Origin: RGIG3701 sp964438515
GTDB taxonomy: Bacteria; Planctomycetota; Planctomycetia; Pirellulales; Thermoguttaceae
Length of the DNA stretch: 64,000 nt
NCBI GenBank assembly: GCA_964438515.1
Contig: CAYTLK010000008.1
Location: 1-64,000, forward strand
Direction of reading: 5' to 3'
The notes beneath the pieces are model-generated. The model did not search any database and had not been told where the DNA came from. It was given only the letters and a program-made list of their open reading frames with translations. The position numbers and the translations under genes were made by a program. Position 1 is the stretch's first letter; each line of letters opens with the position of its first letter. Of the stretch, positions 34,573 to 44,002 are shown piece after piece.

Positions 34573-34611
34573 AGCTGGAGAAAAACCATTCAGGAAGATT
34601 CTTCTCCAGCT
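34573..34611. terminator. bidirectional terminator
   Basis: AGCTGGAGAA (34573-34582) pairs with TTCTCCAGCT (34602-34611). CGTTTTGATTATT follows on the plus strand and TTTTCTGTAATT on the minus strand, so it can serve both the kinase and the autotransporter gene. Confidence 0.8.
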
Positions 34612-34636
34612 CGTTTTGATTATTATTACAAAAACA

Positions 34637-37600
34637 TCAGAAATTCACCTGGAATCCTCCGTGCACCATGTGCGCCTCCGATTCGTCGCTGAAATAACCG
34701 TCATAATCTGCGAAAGCCGAGAAACTTTTGTTGAACATGTAGTTCATCGACAGTCCGATGTTGAAGTAATTGTCTCCGACGTCCGCACCGACGAGCGTCA
34801 TGCTGTCGGAATAACCGTTAAAACGAGCGATCGTGGCGGTTGCGTCGTTGTCGTCGAGCTGAATGGCGTAGAACGCTTTTCCTCGAAGCGTGAAGCGCTG
34901 CGCAGGTGCAAAGTCGAATTTGGCGCCGAGTCGAGCGTAGGTCCACGTGTCCTCTGAATCATCGTAGAACATCGCGTAGGAACCCGTTTCGACCGCATCG
35001 CTCTGCCAGACGCATTCCGTATCGACCGCAAACAACGGACGAAGAATGAACGCACCGAACGTAAATGGGCGTGCGATTTCTGCGCTTGCAGTAATTGCGG
35101 AGCCTCGGAAAGTTGATTCAGCAGAACCCGCCGTTCCCATATTACGATTGAGTTCGTAATCGCTGAACGTGTACGCAAACATTCCTTTGAGTTCGAAGTC
35201 TCCCCAGGTTTTGTAGCCGCCGTAGAGACCGAACGAATAGTTTTCGGCTTGCGCGGTTTCGTGGTCTTCCTTAAGTTCCGGGTTGCTGAAGGTGAAGAAC
35301 GCACCTGCGCCGAAGTATTCTTCAAACGCGCAGTCGGCTCCGAGAGACAAAGTGAATGCGTCGGTGTTGAAGCCGTTCGAGCCTTTCACGTCGGTTCCGC
35401 GATATCCGGCTTTCGCCCAGAAAGAGGAACGTTCATCGTAGCTGTACAGCGGCGACTTTTCGCCCACGTACGTCTGTCCGGACGTGTTCCACGAGATGCG
35501 GTCATTCACCTCATTCCACAGGGACTGACGCGCCAGCTGGAGTGAGTTTGCACGCACGTTGAAGTACTCGGTTTTGAGTGCCGAGGTCAAATACTGTTTC
35601 TTTCCGTCTTCGGTGATGTACTGTTCAAACGTATAAATCTCAAGAGGACTCGCGATATCCCACACACCGGTGATTTTGTCGTTTTCGTCATCCGAAACGA
35701 CTTCTGCAACCAGCCATTCCGAACCAGTAATTGTGCCTTCCGATGTGAAATAGAGTTCCAATTTACTGCCGTTCACCGACATGGAGCCGTCGTTAATTGT
35801 GATCTGATTGGAAGTTCCGTCGATCCCCAGTCCCATCACGAACTTCGAATCCTTGAAGGAGACGTCGCCCGTTGCGTTCATTCCGCCCGTGTAACCGTTG
35901 ACGATTGAACCGTTCGTAAAGCTCGTACCGCCTTCGGCAGCCGAAATCACGGTGTCGGCCCCCAGGTAGAGGTACGTATTGCTCATCGCGATTCCGCCGT
36001 TTGCGTAGATTCCGGCACCTTTTTCCATATAAACGCAGGAGGAATAATCGGTGCTTGTGACTCCGGAAATGCTGACGGTTCCGTCTCCGGCAGACGCGAG
36101 CGTCGCATCAGACGCCGTGATGTGCAGCGTTGAACCCGTTCCCGAAAGTGAGAAAGAGCCTTTCGAATCCGCTTCTTCACCCACGACGAGACCAGCGGCT
36201 TCCACATACGAATTTGTGAGTTCCACAGAGGACGCCGTTTCGTTGGCCTTCTGTCCCACGACGAGTTTTCCAGCCGCGACGACCGTTCCGCTTCCGGTCA
36301 CGTTAGCCGTTCCGGCCTGTCCCAAAATCATGGTTCCGCCGCTTTGTAGGACGCCTTTGTTCGAAAGAGCAATCGTCGCTTTCGCGTCTTCATTTTCACC
36401 CGCTATGAGTTCCGATTTTGCAATGACTGCGGCAGAATCGGCGATTTGCAGATTCACGTTTCCGTGCTGCGCAATCGTGATTTTCCCTGTGGTGTCGTCG
36501 GCAGCTTCAGCTTCACCTTCACCCTCTCCTTCACCTTCACCTTCTTCAGCAGAAGTACCGACATAAACGTACGATTTATCGCCAGCAATTTTGAAGTTTA
36601 CGTTTCCATTGGCGTCATCGCCGAACACCATGTTGGTTTCGGTTCCAACGGTTGTGTAATTTCCAACGTCAACGTTCGTGGTTCCAGCACCGCCGATCGT
36701 AACGTCGCCTTTTGCGCTGATGTAGGACAGATTCTTTTCGTCGGTTCCCACCGCCGTAATTTTAAACGTTCCTTCTTTATTCGCGCCGAGATAGAGCGTT
36801 CCATCGGAATAAACGGAAGACGCCTCCGAAATTTCCATCGTTGCATTTCCGGCATTCGCAAGAATCGAAAGAGCCGTTCCGCCGTAAATCTGCGAGCCGC
36901 CCGCGACAGAAACGGCGTCGCCGTCCTGCAAAATGATGGAGCCAGTCGTCCCGGCAACCAGTGTGCTTTTTCCGGAAAGTGCGATATTTACGTGTCCGCC
37001 AGTCGTGCTTCCAAGAGTCAGCGCGCCGGTCCAGTCGCCCGATTTGTCGTCTTCACTCGTAAAAGCGCCAAACTTGGATTCTCCCGAAAGCGTGATGTTG
37101 AGCGTCGAGTTTTCACCCTGAGCGCCCAAAACCTGTCCGAACTGCGCCTGAGAACCGTCTCGAACGGTGAGATTCACGGTCGAATCCGCGACGCTTGCGA
37201 CATTCAGAACGTTGGCCGTGACGGTCACTAAATCCGCACTCGTCCCTGTTCCAACGACGAGGTCCCGATTCAGCGTGAGTTTTCCAGCCACGGAAAGGAG
37301 CGACCCAGCCGAAGCATCGGCGTCTTTGGTCAGCGTGGTCTGCGAGTCGAGCGTGAAATCGCTTCCGACGTACAACGCGCCGCCGTTCTGAATTTTGAAC
37401 GAAACGGAACCGTTGCCGGTTTTATTGTACGAATTCAAAACGAGCGTGGAAGACGCATCGGAGGTCTTTCCTTCGGAATCTGTGAACGTTCCGGAACCAT
37501 CGACGACGAATGAGGCCGAATTTCCATCCGCAACTGTGAGATTCAAATCTCCGAGCGACGCGTAACTTCCGTTCGTGATGTTCATTCCGACGGCTCCGAG

Positions 37601-38500
37601 TGCGGTCAGATTCGTCGTTTTTCCAATGACGACTGCCGATTGCGCGGAAGAGTCAGCCGAATCAATCGTAATGGAATCTCCGTCCTGCAAAAACGCATTC
37701 AAGACGCCGCCGACCGTCGAGTCGCTTGAGGCAGAAACCGCAAAAGCAGAGCCGCCAGTGATATTCATGACGACGTGCGCATTGGGATTTGCCGCACTTC
37801 CCAGCGTTGCGGTTCCAGAGGCGGCGTCGTTGATGACGGTCGTACTTTCTCCGGTTTCTTCGTTGGTCGTCGTGGTTTCATCCACCTTGATGTACAACCC
37901 GGACGCGCCGGAAAGATTGAGCGCAAAACCGTCGGAAGCGTCGAGATTGAACGCCGTAAAGCTGCTTGCGCCGCTTGCGGTGAGATTCGACGTCGTGAGA
38001 GTTCCAGCTGCGGAAATCACGGACGCATTCGTAAGCGCGAGATTCACGCCTTCGACGGCAAAATCGCCGGAAAACGCATTGGAAAGCGCGTCGAGTGTAA
38101 CGGTGCCGGTTTTCGAATCTTCCGAAGCCACAAATCCTGTGAAATCCAGCAGGGACCCGCCAGTTTTGGCGCTGTCGGTGAAAACGAGATTCATCGATTC
38201 GGACGTAAAATTGAGCTTCTGTGCATTCTGAACGAGAGAAAAACCCGCGAGATTCACGGTGTTTCCTGCACCAACCGTCAGATTTCCGGAAAGAGTGATT
38301 CCCGTCACTCCGTCACCTTCAGGCGCGAGCTGGATGGAGTCTCGAGCAGCACTCAGTCCCGTCACCAGAGAGTCGTAACTCGTTGCATAGTAAATATCTG
38401 CGAAAGCTGCATTCGTGAGTGCTCCACAAATTCCCAAAGCTGCAAGGGTTCTGAGAATCCTTCTCATTCCCCGCAATCGTTTCCTCTGTTTGGATTCCAT
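34637..38500 (-). CDS. autotransporter with C-terminal beta-barrel
   Basis: A 1,287-residue outer-membrane protein. A basic start and hydrophobic segment (about residues 14-35, ending NAAFA) form the signal peptide. The passenger (about 36-1000) is Ser/Thr/Gly-rich with many short beta-strand repeats (LTVGAGNTVNL, GTLTTSNLTASGA, GSGTVVAAGKLVVG), as in parallel beta-helix passengers. An acidic low-complexity patch (GEGEGEGEGEAEAADD, about 650) interrupts it. The last 270 residues look like a type V barrel: alternating strands from SSFWAKAGYRGTDV to HMVHGGFQVNF, ending in Phe as outer-membrane proteins do. AGGAG stands eight bases before the ATG. Function of the passenger is unknown; surface display is the likely role. 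Confidence 0.85.
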   Translation of the reverse strand: MESKQRKRLRGMRRILRTLAALGICGALTNAAFADIYYATSYDSLVTGLSAARDSIQLAPEGDGVTGITLSGNLTVGAGNTVNLAGFSLVQNAQKLNFTSESMNLVFTDSAKTGGSLLDFTGFVASEDSKTGTVTLDALSNAFSGDFAVEGVNLALTNASVISAAGTLTTSNLTASGASSFTAFNLDASDGFALNLSGASGLYIKVDETTTTNEETGESTTVINDAASGTATLGSAANPNAHVVMNITGGSAFAVSASSDSTVGGVLNAFLQDGDSITIDSADSSAQSAVVIGKTTNLTALGAVGMNITNGSYASLGDLNLTVADGNSASFVVDGSGTFTDSEGKTSDASSTLVLNSYNKTGNGSVSFKIQNGGALYVGSDFTLDSQTTLTKDADASAGSLLSVAGKLTLNRDLVVGTGTSADLVTVTANVLNVASVADSTVNLTVRDGSQAQFGQVLGAQGENSTLNITLSGESKFGAFTSEDDKSGDWTGALTLGSTTGGHVNIALSGKSTLVAGTTGSIILQDGDAVSVAGGSQIYGGTALSILANAGNATMEISEASSVYSDGTLYLGANKEGTFKITAVGTDEKNLSYISAKGDVTIGGAGTTNVDVGNYTTVGTETNMVFGDDANGNVNFKIAGDKSYVYVGTSAEEGEGEGEGEGEAEAADDTTGKITIAQHGNVNLQIADSAAVIAKSELIAGENEDAKATIALSNKGVLQSGGTMILGQAGTANVTGSGTVVAAGKLVVGQKANETASSVELTNSYVEAAGLVVGEEADSKGSFSLSGTGSTLHITASDATLASAGDGTVSISGVTSTDYSSCVYMEKGAGIYANGGIAMSNTYLYLGADTVISAAEGGTSFTNGSIVNGYTGGMNATGDVSFKDSKFVMGLGIDGTSNQITINDGSMSVNGSKLELYFTSEGTITGSEWLVAEVVSDDENDKITGVWDIASPLEIYTFEQYITEDGKKQYLTSALKTEYFNVRANSLQLARQSLWNEVNDRISWNTSGQTYVGEKSPLYSYDERSSFWAKAGYRGTDVKGSNGFNTDAFTLSLGADCAFEEYFGAGAFFTFSNPELKEDHETAQAENYSFGLYGGYKTWGDFELKGMFAYTFSDYELNRNMGTAGSAESTFRGSAITASAEIARPFTFGAFILRPLFAVDTECVWQSDAVETGSYAMFYDDSEDTWTYARLGAKFDFAPAQRFTLRGKAFYAIQLDDNDATATIARFNGYSDSMTLVGADVGDNYFNIGLSMNYMFNKSFSAFADYDGYFSDESEAHMVHGGFQVNF

Positions 38501-38687
38501 TCCAAAATCTCCTGAATAAAATGTACGATGAAGTCATACAAGTGTACTTGTTCATTTTTCCACTATATTCGGTAGTATCGGTAGATTTTACCACTAAATA
38601 AAGTTCTAGTAACAAAAACGGTGAAAATAATCAAAATTTTAAAAATTTTTTTGAAAGAATCCAATATTTTTAACTTTTCTGACCCTC

Positions 38688-38693
38688 TATAAT
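38688..38693 (+). promoter_or_regulatory. -10 element before the thioredoxin gene
   Basis: TATAAT about 65 bases before the start codon; no convincing -35 box at 16-18 bases upstream. Confidence 0.4.
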
Positions 38694-38758
38694 AAATCAA
38701 TTCCGGAAAGTTGAACGGAAGAAGGTCCTTTTTTAGAGAAAAATGTAAGGAAAGTTTT

Positions 38759-39190
38759 ATGAATGAGGAAATGAATAAGGAAAAAACCGATGCAAAGAAT
38801 GAGGAAAATTACGAAGAAATTTACGAAAAACAGGAGAAAAAGAGGGATAAAGAAATTGGTACAGAATCCAAATTCCCAGTGAAACGTCTGACGAAAGACG
38901 ATTTCAGCGAGTTTGTCGAGGGCGGCGAACACGTTCTTGTGGATTTTTGGGCGCCGCGGTGCAACTCGTGCCGCAGTCAAATGGCGATTCTCGATACAAT
39001 GCTGAGGGACCGAAAATTGCCGGACGGAACAAGCGTCGCAAGCGTCAATGTGGATGAAGAACCCGAACTGGCGGCAGAATTCGGAGTGATGAATATTCCG
39101 ACGCTCATGATTTTCCGCAAAGGAAATATTTCGCGCCGTTACGTCGGCGTCATGCGGTCCGAAAACATCGCTGCCGCTCTCGAAGCCTGA
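38759..39190 (+). CDS. thioredoxin-like protein with CNSC active site
   Basis: A 143-residue cytoplasmic protein. The first 40 residues are a highly charged Glu/Lys/Asn extension (MNEEMNKEKTDAKNEENYEE), not part of the usual fold. The thioredoxin domain follows (about 41-143) with VLVDFWAPRCNSC, in which Cys68 and Cys71 form a CNSC redox motif instead of the classical CGPC, and the cis-proline loop MNIPTLMIF. Altered residues between the cysteines usually shift the redox potential; whether this one is a reductant is unclear. AAGGA precedes the ATG. A longer frame to 38711 lacks a ribosome-binding site. It stands alone between the autotransporter and the fatty-acid genes. Confidence 0.85.
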   Translation: MNEEMNKEKTDAKNEENYEEIYEKQEKKRDKEIGTESKFPVKRLTKDDFSEFVEGGEHVLVDFWAPRCNSCRSQMAILDTMLRDRKLPDGTSVASVNVDEEPELAAEFGVMNIPTLMIFRKGNISRRYVGVMRSENIAAALEA

Positions 39191-39203
39191 AGCACGATGA
39201 ACG

Positions 39204-40118
39204 TCAAACCATAACGAAACTCATGTGAATTTCAGAAACCAGATGTTCGTCCACGAAAATTTTCCCCTCGCCGCGTCCAAAACGCCGAATGCTTCCGGGA
39301 AGATTCGCCTCGATTCGAAGCTGGTCGCCCGGTAAAACAGGTCGATAGAATTCTGCACACTCAACGGCGGTAAAATACGCAAGTTTTCCGTCCGGATTGG
39401 CCATCGCGGAAAGAAGATGAACGCAGCTCACCTGCGCCATGATTTCCGCCTGGGCCGACCCGGTCAAAACTTCGTATCCGTTCGGATATTCACGTAAAAT
39501 CGGTTCCGAACTCGTGATATTTTTGATTCCTGTAACGTGTTTTTCTTCCATTTTCGCGATGTAATCCACAAATAAAAACGGAAAACGATGCGGCAAAAGC
39601 GCCATCACCTGTTCGGTATTCAGCGCGATGGAGTCGTTTTTGTCGAAATCGTTCAGCATCATCGGTTCATGAATATCCGTTACGAATTTCCGTGCCGCCA
39701 GAACCATTTCCCCCTCGCACGTGACGCCGGAATTGTTGCGCACCTTGCACGAAAGCGCCGCCTCGCCGTCCGTCAGTTCCCGCACCTCAACCTCCAGAAA
39801 CATTCGGTCTCCCGGCGTATTGGGGCGGCGAAAACGGAATTTTGAAAGTCGTTTCACGTAAACGTCGAGATTTCGTACAGGATCCAGACGAGTTCCGACG
39901 AGAATCTCCGCGAGCTGCGCAAGCGCCTCAATCTGCAGCACGCCCGGCATAATGGAGCGTCCTGGAAAATGACCGGCAAACACAAATTCATTCATCGTCA
40001 GACATTTTAAACCCAATGCGTGATTCTCGTCGAGCAGCTGCACACGGTCCAACAGAAGCATCCCCGATTTGACCGGAAGAAGCTTGCGAATTTCGTTTGC
40101 CAGAATGATTCGGGACAT
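39204..40118 (-). CDS. two-domain FabZ-like hotdog dehydratase
   Basis: A 304-residue protein with two FabZ/FabA-like hotdog domains in tandem. FabZ removes water from 3-hydroxyacyl-ACP in fatty-acid elongation. Domain 1 (about 1-150) has the expected active site: His50 in AGHFPGRSIMPG and Glu64 in LQIEALAQ. Domain 2 (about 165-304) keeps the entry sequence ALLPHRFPFLFVDYI and the helix AQAEIMAQ, but the HFPG loop is replaced by NGYEVLTG, so the catalytic His is missing. One catalytic and one degenerate half recall double-hotdog enzymes. It lies 63 bases downstream of fabF, likely in one operon. Sequence similarity to LpxC-FabZ-type fusions is limited to the hotdog part. Confidence 0.8.
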   Translation of the reverse strand: MSRIILANEIRKLLPVKSGMLLLDRVQLLDENHALGLKCLTMNEFVFAGHFPGRSIMPGVLQIEALAQLAEILVGTRLDPVRNLDVYVKRLSKFRFRRPNTPGDRMFLEVEVRELTDGEAALSCKVRNNSGVTCEGEMVLAARKFVTDIHEPMMLNDFDKNDSIALNTEQVMALLPHRFPFLFVDYIAKMEEKHVTGIKNITSSEPILREYPNGYEVLTGSAQAEIMAQVSCVHLLSAMANPDGKLAYFTAVECAEFYRPVLPGDQLRIEANLPGSIRRFGRGEGKIFVDEHLVSEIHMSFVMV

Positions 40119-40181
40119 TTTTTCCTTTCAAAATCAAGAAAACGGATTCTGCCGATTCAAAAGTGCCGAAAATATCATACA

Positions 40182-41438
40182 CTATTCAAACTTTTTGAAG
40201 ATGACTACCGCATTGTGCCCGCCGAAACCCAAATTATTATTCACAGCGTACCGAACTTTCCGCTCGACGGCCGCATTCGGCGTAATGTTCAAATCGCAGT
40301 CCGGGTCGGGCGTTTCGTAATTGATCGTCGGCGGAATAACTCCCGTCTGAATCGTTTTTACGCACGCAATACTTTCAAGCGCGCCGGCCGCGCCCAGTGC
40401 GTGCCCCGTCGTTCCTTTTGTACTGCTGACCGCCGCGGTTTTTGCCGCCTCGCCCAACGCGGATTTAATCGCAATGGTCTCGTATTTGTCGTTGAGCGTC
40501 GTGCTGGTTCCGTGCGCATTAATGTAATCGATTTCTTCCGGCCCAATTTCCGCATGACGCATTGCCAGACGAAACGCGCGGGCGTCTCCGTCTCCGCTGG
40601 GGTCGGGACTCGTGATGTGAAATGCGTCGCCGGTTGCGCCGTATCCGACCACTTCTGCAAGAATTGCAGCCCCTCGTTTTTTTGCGTGTTCCAACTCTTC
40701 CAAGACGAGAATTCCAGCGCCCTCAGCCGCCACAAATCCGTCCCGATCCAAATCGAACGGCCGACTTGCGTGCAGCGGATCGTCGTTCCGCATACTCATC
40801 GCCTTCATCGACGAAAAACCCGCAATGCAGAGCGGCATCACGCTTTCTTCCGTCCCGCCGGCGAGCATAATGTCCGCATCGTCGCGCTCAATCATCCAAT
40901 ACGCCTCTCCCACCGAGTGACAGCCCGACGCGCAGGCTGAAACAATCCCGAAATTCGGACCTTTTGCGCCGTAACGAATCGAAAGATCCCCGGAGGCACT
41001 GTCCGCAATCATCATCGGAATCGCAAGCGGTGAAACACGTCCGGGACCGCGGCCCTGCAAAATGTCGTTCTGCACCGTCGTCGCAATAATTCCGCCGATT
41101 CCGCTCGAAACGAGAATCCCAATTCGATTGGGATCGAGGTCCGCACTCTGAGCGAAATTCCGCGGGAGACCCGCAGAAAGCACCGCTTCATCCGCCGCCG
41201 CAAGCGCGTACTGACAAAAAAGATCCAGACGTTTTGCATCTTTAAAGGGCAAATATTGAGTAATGTCGAAATTCTTCACCTCGCCGGCAATCTGTGTACG
41301 ATATTCAGAAGCGTCGAATTTTGTAATCGGACCGAGTCCGCAACGCCCCTCAACCAGAGCCGTCCAGAACTCAGCGACGGAGTTTCCGACGCAGGAAATC
41401 GCGCCGCATCCCGTAATAACAACCCGTTTTTTTCTCAT
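40182..41438 (-). CDS. fabF: beta-ketoacyl-ACP synthase II
   Basis: A 418-residue condensing enzyme that extends acyl-ACP with malonyl-ACP in fatty-acid synthesis. The start RVVITGCGAISCVGNS and the full Cys-His-His triad are visible: Cys169 in VSACASGCHS, the first His in NAHGTSTTLND and the second in GTTGHALGAAG. Length is normal. The ATG at 41438 is preceded by GGGGAAGA; seven extra codons upstream are not needed. It is followed on the same strand by the tandem hotdog protein, without an acyl carrier protein or FabG in between, so the pair may serve a special rather than the main fatty-acid pathway; that is uncertain. Confidence 0.92.
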   Translation of the reverse strand: MRKKRVVITGCGAISCVGNSVAEFWTALVEGRCGLGPITKFDASEYRTQIAGEVKNFDITQYLPFKDAKRLDLFCQYALAAADEAVLSAGLPRNFAQSADLDPNRIGILVSSGIGGIIATTVQNDILQGRGPGRVSPLAIPMMIADSASGDLSIRYGAKGPNFGIVSACASGCHSVGEAYWMIERDDADIMLAGGTEESVMPLCIAGFSSMKAMSMRNDDPLHASRPFDLDRDGFVAAEGAGILVLEELEHAKKRGAAILAEVVGYGATGDAFHITSPDPSGDGDARAFRLAMRHAEIGPEEIDYINAHGTSTTLNDKYETIAIKSALGEAAKTAAVSSTKGTTGHALGAAGALESIACVKTIQTGVIPPTINYETPDPDCDLNITPNAAVERKVRYAVNNNLGFGGHNAVVIFKKFE

Positions 41439-41468
41439 TCTTCCCCTTTTTTTGACCAACGAAATTTT

Positions 41469-41505
41469 GACCGATGCATTTGAATTTTCGCTTCATCCGT
41501 CGCTG
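41469..41505. repeat. fragment of the 104-bp TIR element
   Basis: GATGCATTTGAATTTTCGCT and the following CATCCGTCGCTGC resemble the left part of the copy at 7032. The other end is missing. Confidence 0.4.
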
Positions 41506-41537
41506 CACCATTACGAAATGACAGACTCTCGACGCAT

Positions 41538-42050
41538 TCAAAACGACTGCTTTTTGTCCTTATTTTTAGCACTATTTTTCGCACGCTCGGACGGTTCGGA
41601 ATCATTGATTTCCTTTTCGAGTGTCCGGCAAACGAGCGCTCCGACGATGTTCAACGCCTGAATTTCTTCCGGTGTACAACCCGTCGTGAGGCGTTCAATG
41701 AGTTCGTCCAGCCGTCTGTCGATGTTGTTAAAGATTTCCGTTGTTTCTTCGGTTGGAACAATAAGGATATTCCGACGGTCCTGAACGTCTTCCTCCCTGC
41801 GAAGAATATGTTCCTTTACCATATTTTCCACAAAAGTAGAAGCGGCAGAAGAGGAAAGACCGGTAATCTGCATAATATGATTCAAATTGCAGGGGAGCTG
41901 AAGCCGCACGAGGGTGAGGTAGTAAATGTGACGGGTCGAAAGTGTCTCCGCACTGTGTCCGTGACACGCATTTCTCCACTCTTCGCGAATGTAACTTCGG
42001 CGTTTGTAGTCCAAAAGACGACACATTTTTTTGAAAAGTTCTGTATTCAT
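41538..42050 (-). CDS. MarR-family transcriptional regulator
   Basis: A 170-residue DNA-binding protein. After an N-terminal helix region the winged helix-turn-helix is readable: LPCNLNHIMQITGLSSSAASTFVENMVKEHILRREEDVQDRRN, in which the recognition helix and the wing with its DxRR signature are typical of MarR. The C-terminal helices (RLDELIERLTTGC) support dimerisation; a charged tail follows. Its target is unknown; the nearest candidates are itself and the fabF operon downstream. A palindrome sits between its -10 box and the gene. The start at 42050 is inferred from domain length; the frame is open further but without similarity. Confidence 0.85.
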   Translation of the reverse strand: MNTELFKKMCRLLDYKRRSYIREEWRNACHGHSAETLSTRHIYYLTLVRLQLPCNLNHIMQITGLSSSAASTFVENMVKEHILRREEDVQDRRNILIVPTEETTEIFNNIDRRLDELIERLTTGCTPEEIQALNIVGALVCRTLEKEINDSEPSERAKNSAKNKDKKQSF

Positions 42051-42075
42051 CGCGGAATTTTCCCAAAAACAAACA

Positions 42076-42090
42076 TTCCTAAAACAGGAA
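42076..42090. promoter_or_regulatory. palindrome, possible MarR self-operator
   Basis: TTCCTAAAACAGGAA, a perfect 5-bp-arm palindrome immediately downstream of the -10 box of the MarR gene, a usual position for an autorepressor site. Confidence 0.45.
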
Positions 42091-42091
42091 C

Positions 42092-42120
42092 AATATACCA
42101 CAATTTCGGATTTTCCGCAA
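42092..42120 (-). promoter_or_regulatory. promoter of the MarR gene
   Basis: On the minus strand TTGCGG (42120-42115) and TATATT (42097-42092) with a 17-base spacer. Confidence 0.55.
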
Positions 42121-42242
42121 GGAGTAAGTGACGATTTTTTCTGAAATTTTTTGCTTTTTTTCGATTTTGACGATCCGATCGAAACGAAAGAGGAAAAATA
42201 CGCCAAGAATTTCCAAAACATAAAAGAATCCAAAAGGACGCA

Positions 42243-42270
42243 TTGCAAAAAAATCAGATCGTGGTATACT
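42243..42270 (+). promoter_or_regulatory. promoter of the GH29-like gene
   Basis: TTGCAA at 42243-42248, 16-base spacer, TATACT at 42265-42270, about 170 bases before the start codon. The rest of the 388-base gap 42051-42438 shows only the divergent MarR promoter. Confidence 0.55.
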
Positions 42271-42438
42271 GATTTCTGTTAAATTTTTAGGCAAATTTTG
42301 AGGTTTTGACGAGCAAAGACCCGCCGATAGCGTACTTTATATAATCGTTAAATCTTTCTTATGCCGCCCATTTCATACACTGTCTCTGCACAAAAAACAG
42401 GGTCAAAATCGAAACAGTATTCATAGAACGAGAAACAA

Positions 42439-43944
42439 ATGAAAAATCTTTTCAAAACTTTCATACGATTTTCTTTTTTAGTAATGTCGGGGCTGATGAG
42501 TCTGCCGGCGCTGAGCGGTTTTGCTTCGGGTGAATCTTTTACCCCCGATGGAATCGTACATTCGGAGGGTGTAACGGTCTTCATGGCGGTGGACGGCGCG
42601 TACTCGCCGGGTTTGAAACCGTTTTCCACAGGCGGACACGGAAAATTCTTTTTGACGGACTGGCGTCACGCGGAAGATTCCGTTTCGTGGACGTTTGAGG
42701 TTCCGACCGACGCTCGTTCCGATGAAAATCAAGCAGAAAAACGTTCTGACGTTCGTTCAGACGTTCGTTCCGATGAATTTCAGGTTCGGATTCTTCTGGA
42801 AAAGAAGTCTCAACAACCCGCACGAGTAACGCTCACGACGGACGCACAAACCCTAAGTTTGCCGCTCGATGAACGAACCATCCAGTGGGATCGGCTCGTT
42901 TTCCCAGAGACGGCGACTCTGAAACCCGGAAAGCATCAAATGACTTTGACGATCCATTCCGATTCAAACGCCGCAGACGATGCACCGAATCTGGATTTTC
43001 GGGTTCTTTCTGTGGAACTCGTAAAACCAGAGGCCGCAATTCAGCAGGAAATCGAATCGAAAAACCTGCGGGCCGACACGCAATGGATTCAGCAAGCGGG
43101 TTTTGGACTTATGGTTCATTGGACATCGCAGTCCGCACCGCTTTCAGGAAAAAGGAAGAGTTACTCGGAGGCCGTCCGGGATTTCGATGTGACTCGTTTC
43201 GCGGAACAAGCGGAACAAATGGGCGCACACTTCGTCGTTTTCACAACCTCGCACGCACAAATGTTCCTTCCGGCTCCGATTCAGTCCCTCGATGAAATTC
43301 TCCCAGGACGAACCACGTCAAGAGATTTAATTCAGGATTTGGCGGTCGAACTCCAGAAACGCGGCATTCGTTTGATGCTGTACTTTCATCTCGGCGCCAG
43401 TTCCGACCCGGAGTGGCAGACGGCGAGCGGGTTTTGGGAGACGGATACGACGCATTTTTTTGAGAATTGGAAGAAAATCGTTTCAGAAATCGGACTCCGT
43501 TACGGCGACTTGCTTGCGGGCTGGTGGTTTGACGATGGAACGGTGAACTATTATTACCGCAGTCCCGACTGGAAATCCCTTTTACTCGCAGCGCGAGCGG
43601 GAAATCCGCACCGATTGGTGGGGTTCAATCCGTGGGAATTACCGTCTCCGACCCCTTTTCAGGATCTTTACCTGGGTGAAGGGACCGATTGTCCGTCCGG
43701 AACGCAAGGTTTACTCGAAAATGTGGAAGATGGGCGCTACCCGACCGGTTCGCACCGCGGACTTCAAAGCTGCGCGACGCTCATGGGGTCGCCGCGTTGG
43801 GTTCACGACCAGGAAAATCAAAAAATTCCGCCAATTCGCTGGACGACGAACGAACTGACGGAAAAAATCGCACAATTTCGGAGGTTCAAAAACGTTTTGA
43901 TTATTAATGTCGAAATCTCACAGGAGGGAACCATCCTCCCGTGA
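42439..43944 (+). CDS. secreted GH29-like alpha-L-fucosidase
   Basis: A 501-residue exported protein with a signal peptide to about residue 30 (LSGFASG). Residues 35-195 form a beta-rich accessory domain containing a small RSDVRSDVRSDE repeat. The barrel begins WIQQAGFGLMVHWTSQSAP, as in GH29 where GxFxHWG is usual, and has FVVFTTSHAQMFL. The WWFDDGTVNYYY segment should hold the nucleophile Asp. Alpha-L-fucosidase activity is therefore likely, but the match is looser than in typical GH29 (the HGGF-type region is altered), so a related activity or lost activity is possible. It is followed by a convergent minus-strand gene. Ribosome-binding site is weak. Confidence 0.65.
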   Translation: MKNLFKTFIRFSFLVMSGLMSLPALSGFASGESFTPDGIVHSEGVTVFMAVDGAYSPGLKPFSTGGHGKFFLTDWRHAEDSVSWTFEVPTDARSDENQAEKRSDVRSDVRSDEFQVRILLEKKSQQPARVTLTTDAQTLSLPLDERTIQWDRLVFPETATLKPGKHQMTLTIHSDSNAADDAPNLDFRVLSVELVKPEAAIQQEIESKNLRADTQWIQQAGFGLMVHWTSQSAPLSGKRKSYSEAVRDFDVTRFAEQAEQMGAHFVVFTTSHAQMFLPAPIQSLDEILPGRTTSRDLIQDLAVELQKRGIRLMLYFHLGASSDPEWQTASGFWETDTTHFFENWKKIVSEIGLRYGDLLAGWWFDDGTVNYYYRSPDWKSLLLAARAGNPHRLVGFNPWELPSPTPFQDLYLGEGTDCPSGTQGLLENVEDGRYPTGSHRGLQSCATLMGSPRWVHDQENQKIPPIRWTTNELTEKIAQFRRFKNVLIINVEISQEGTILP

Positions 43945-44002
43945 AAAAAAACTTAAATAACCTTAAAAAACATTTTGACCGAAATTTTCTTTCGCTTCGT
44001 TC

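Noticed and set aside
36500..36545. Short tandem repeat as a phase-variation tract
   Set aside because: The CTTCACCTTCAC-type repeat is imperfect and in whole codons (GEGEGE), so slippage by one unit would not change the frame.
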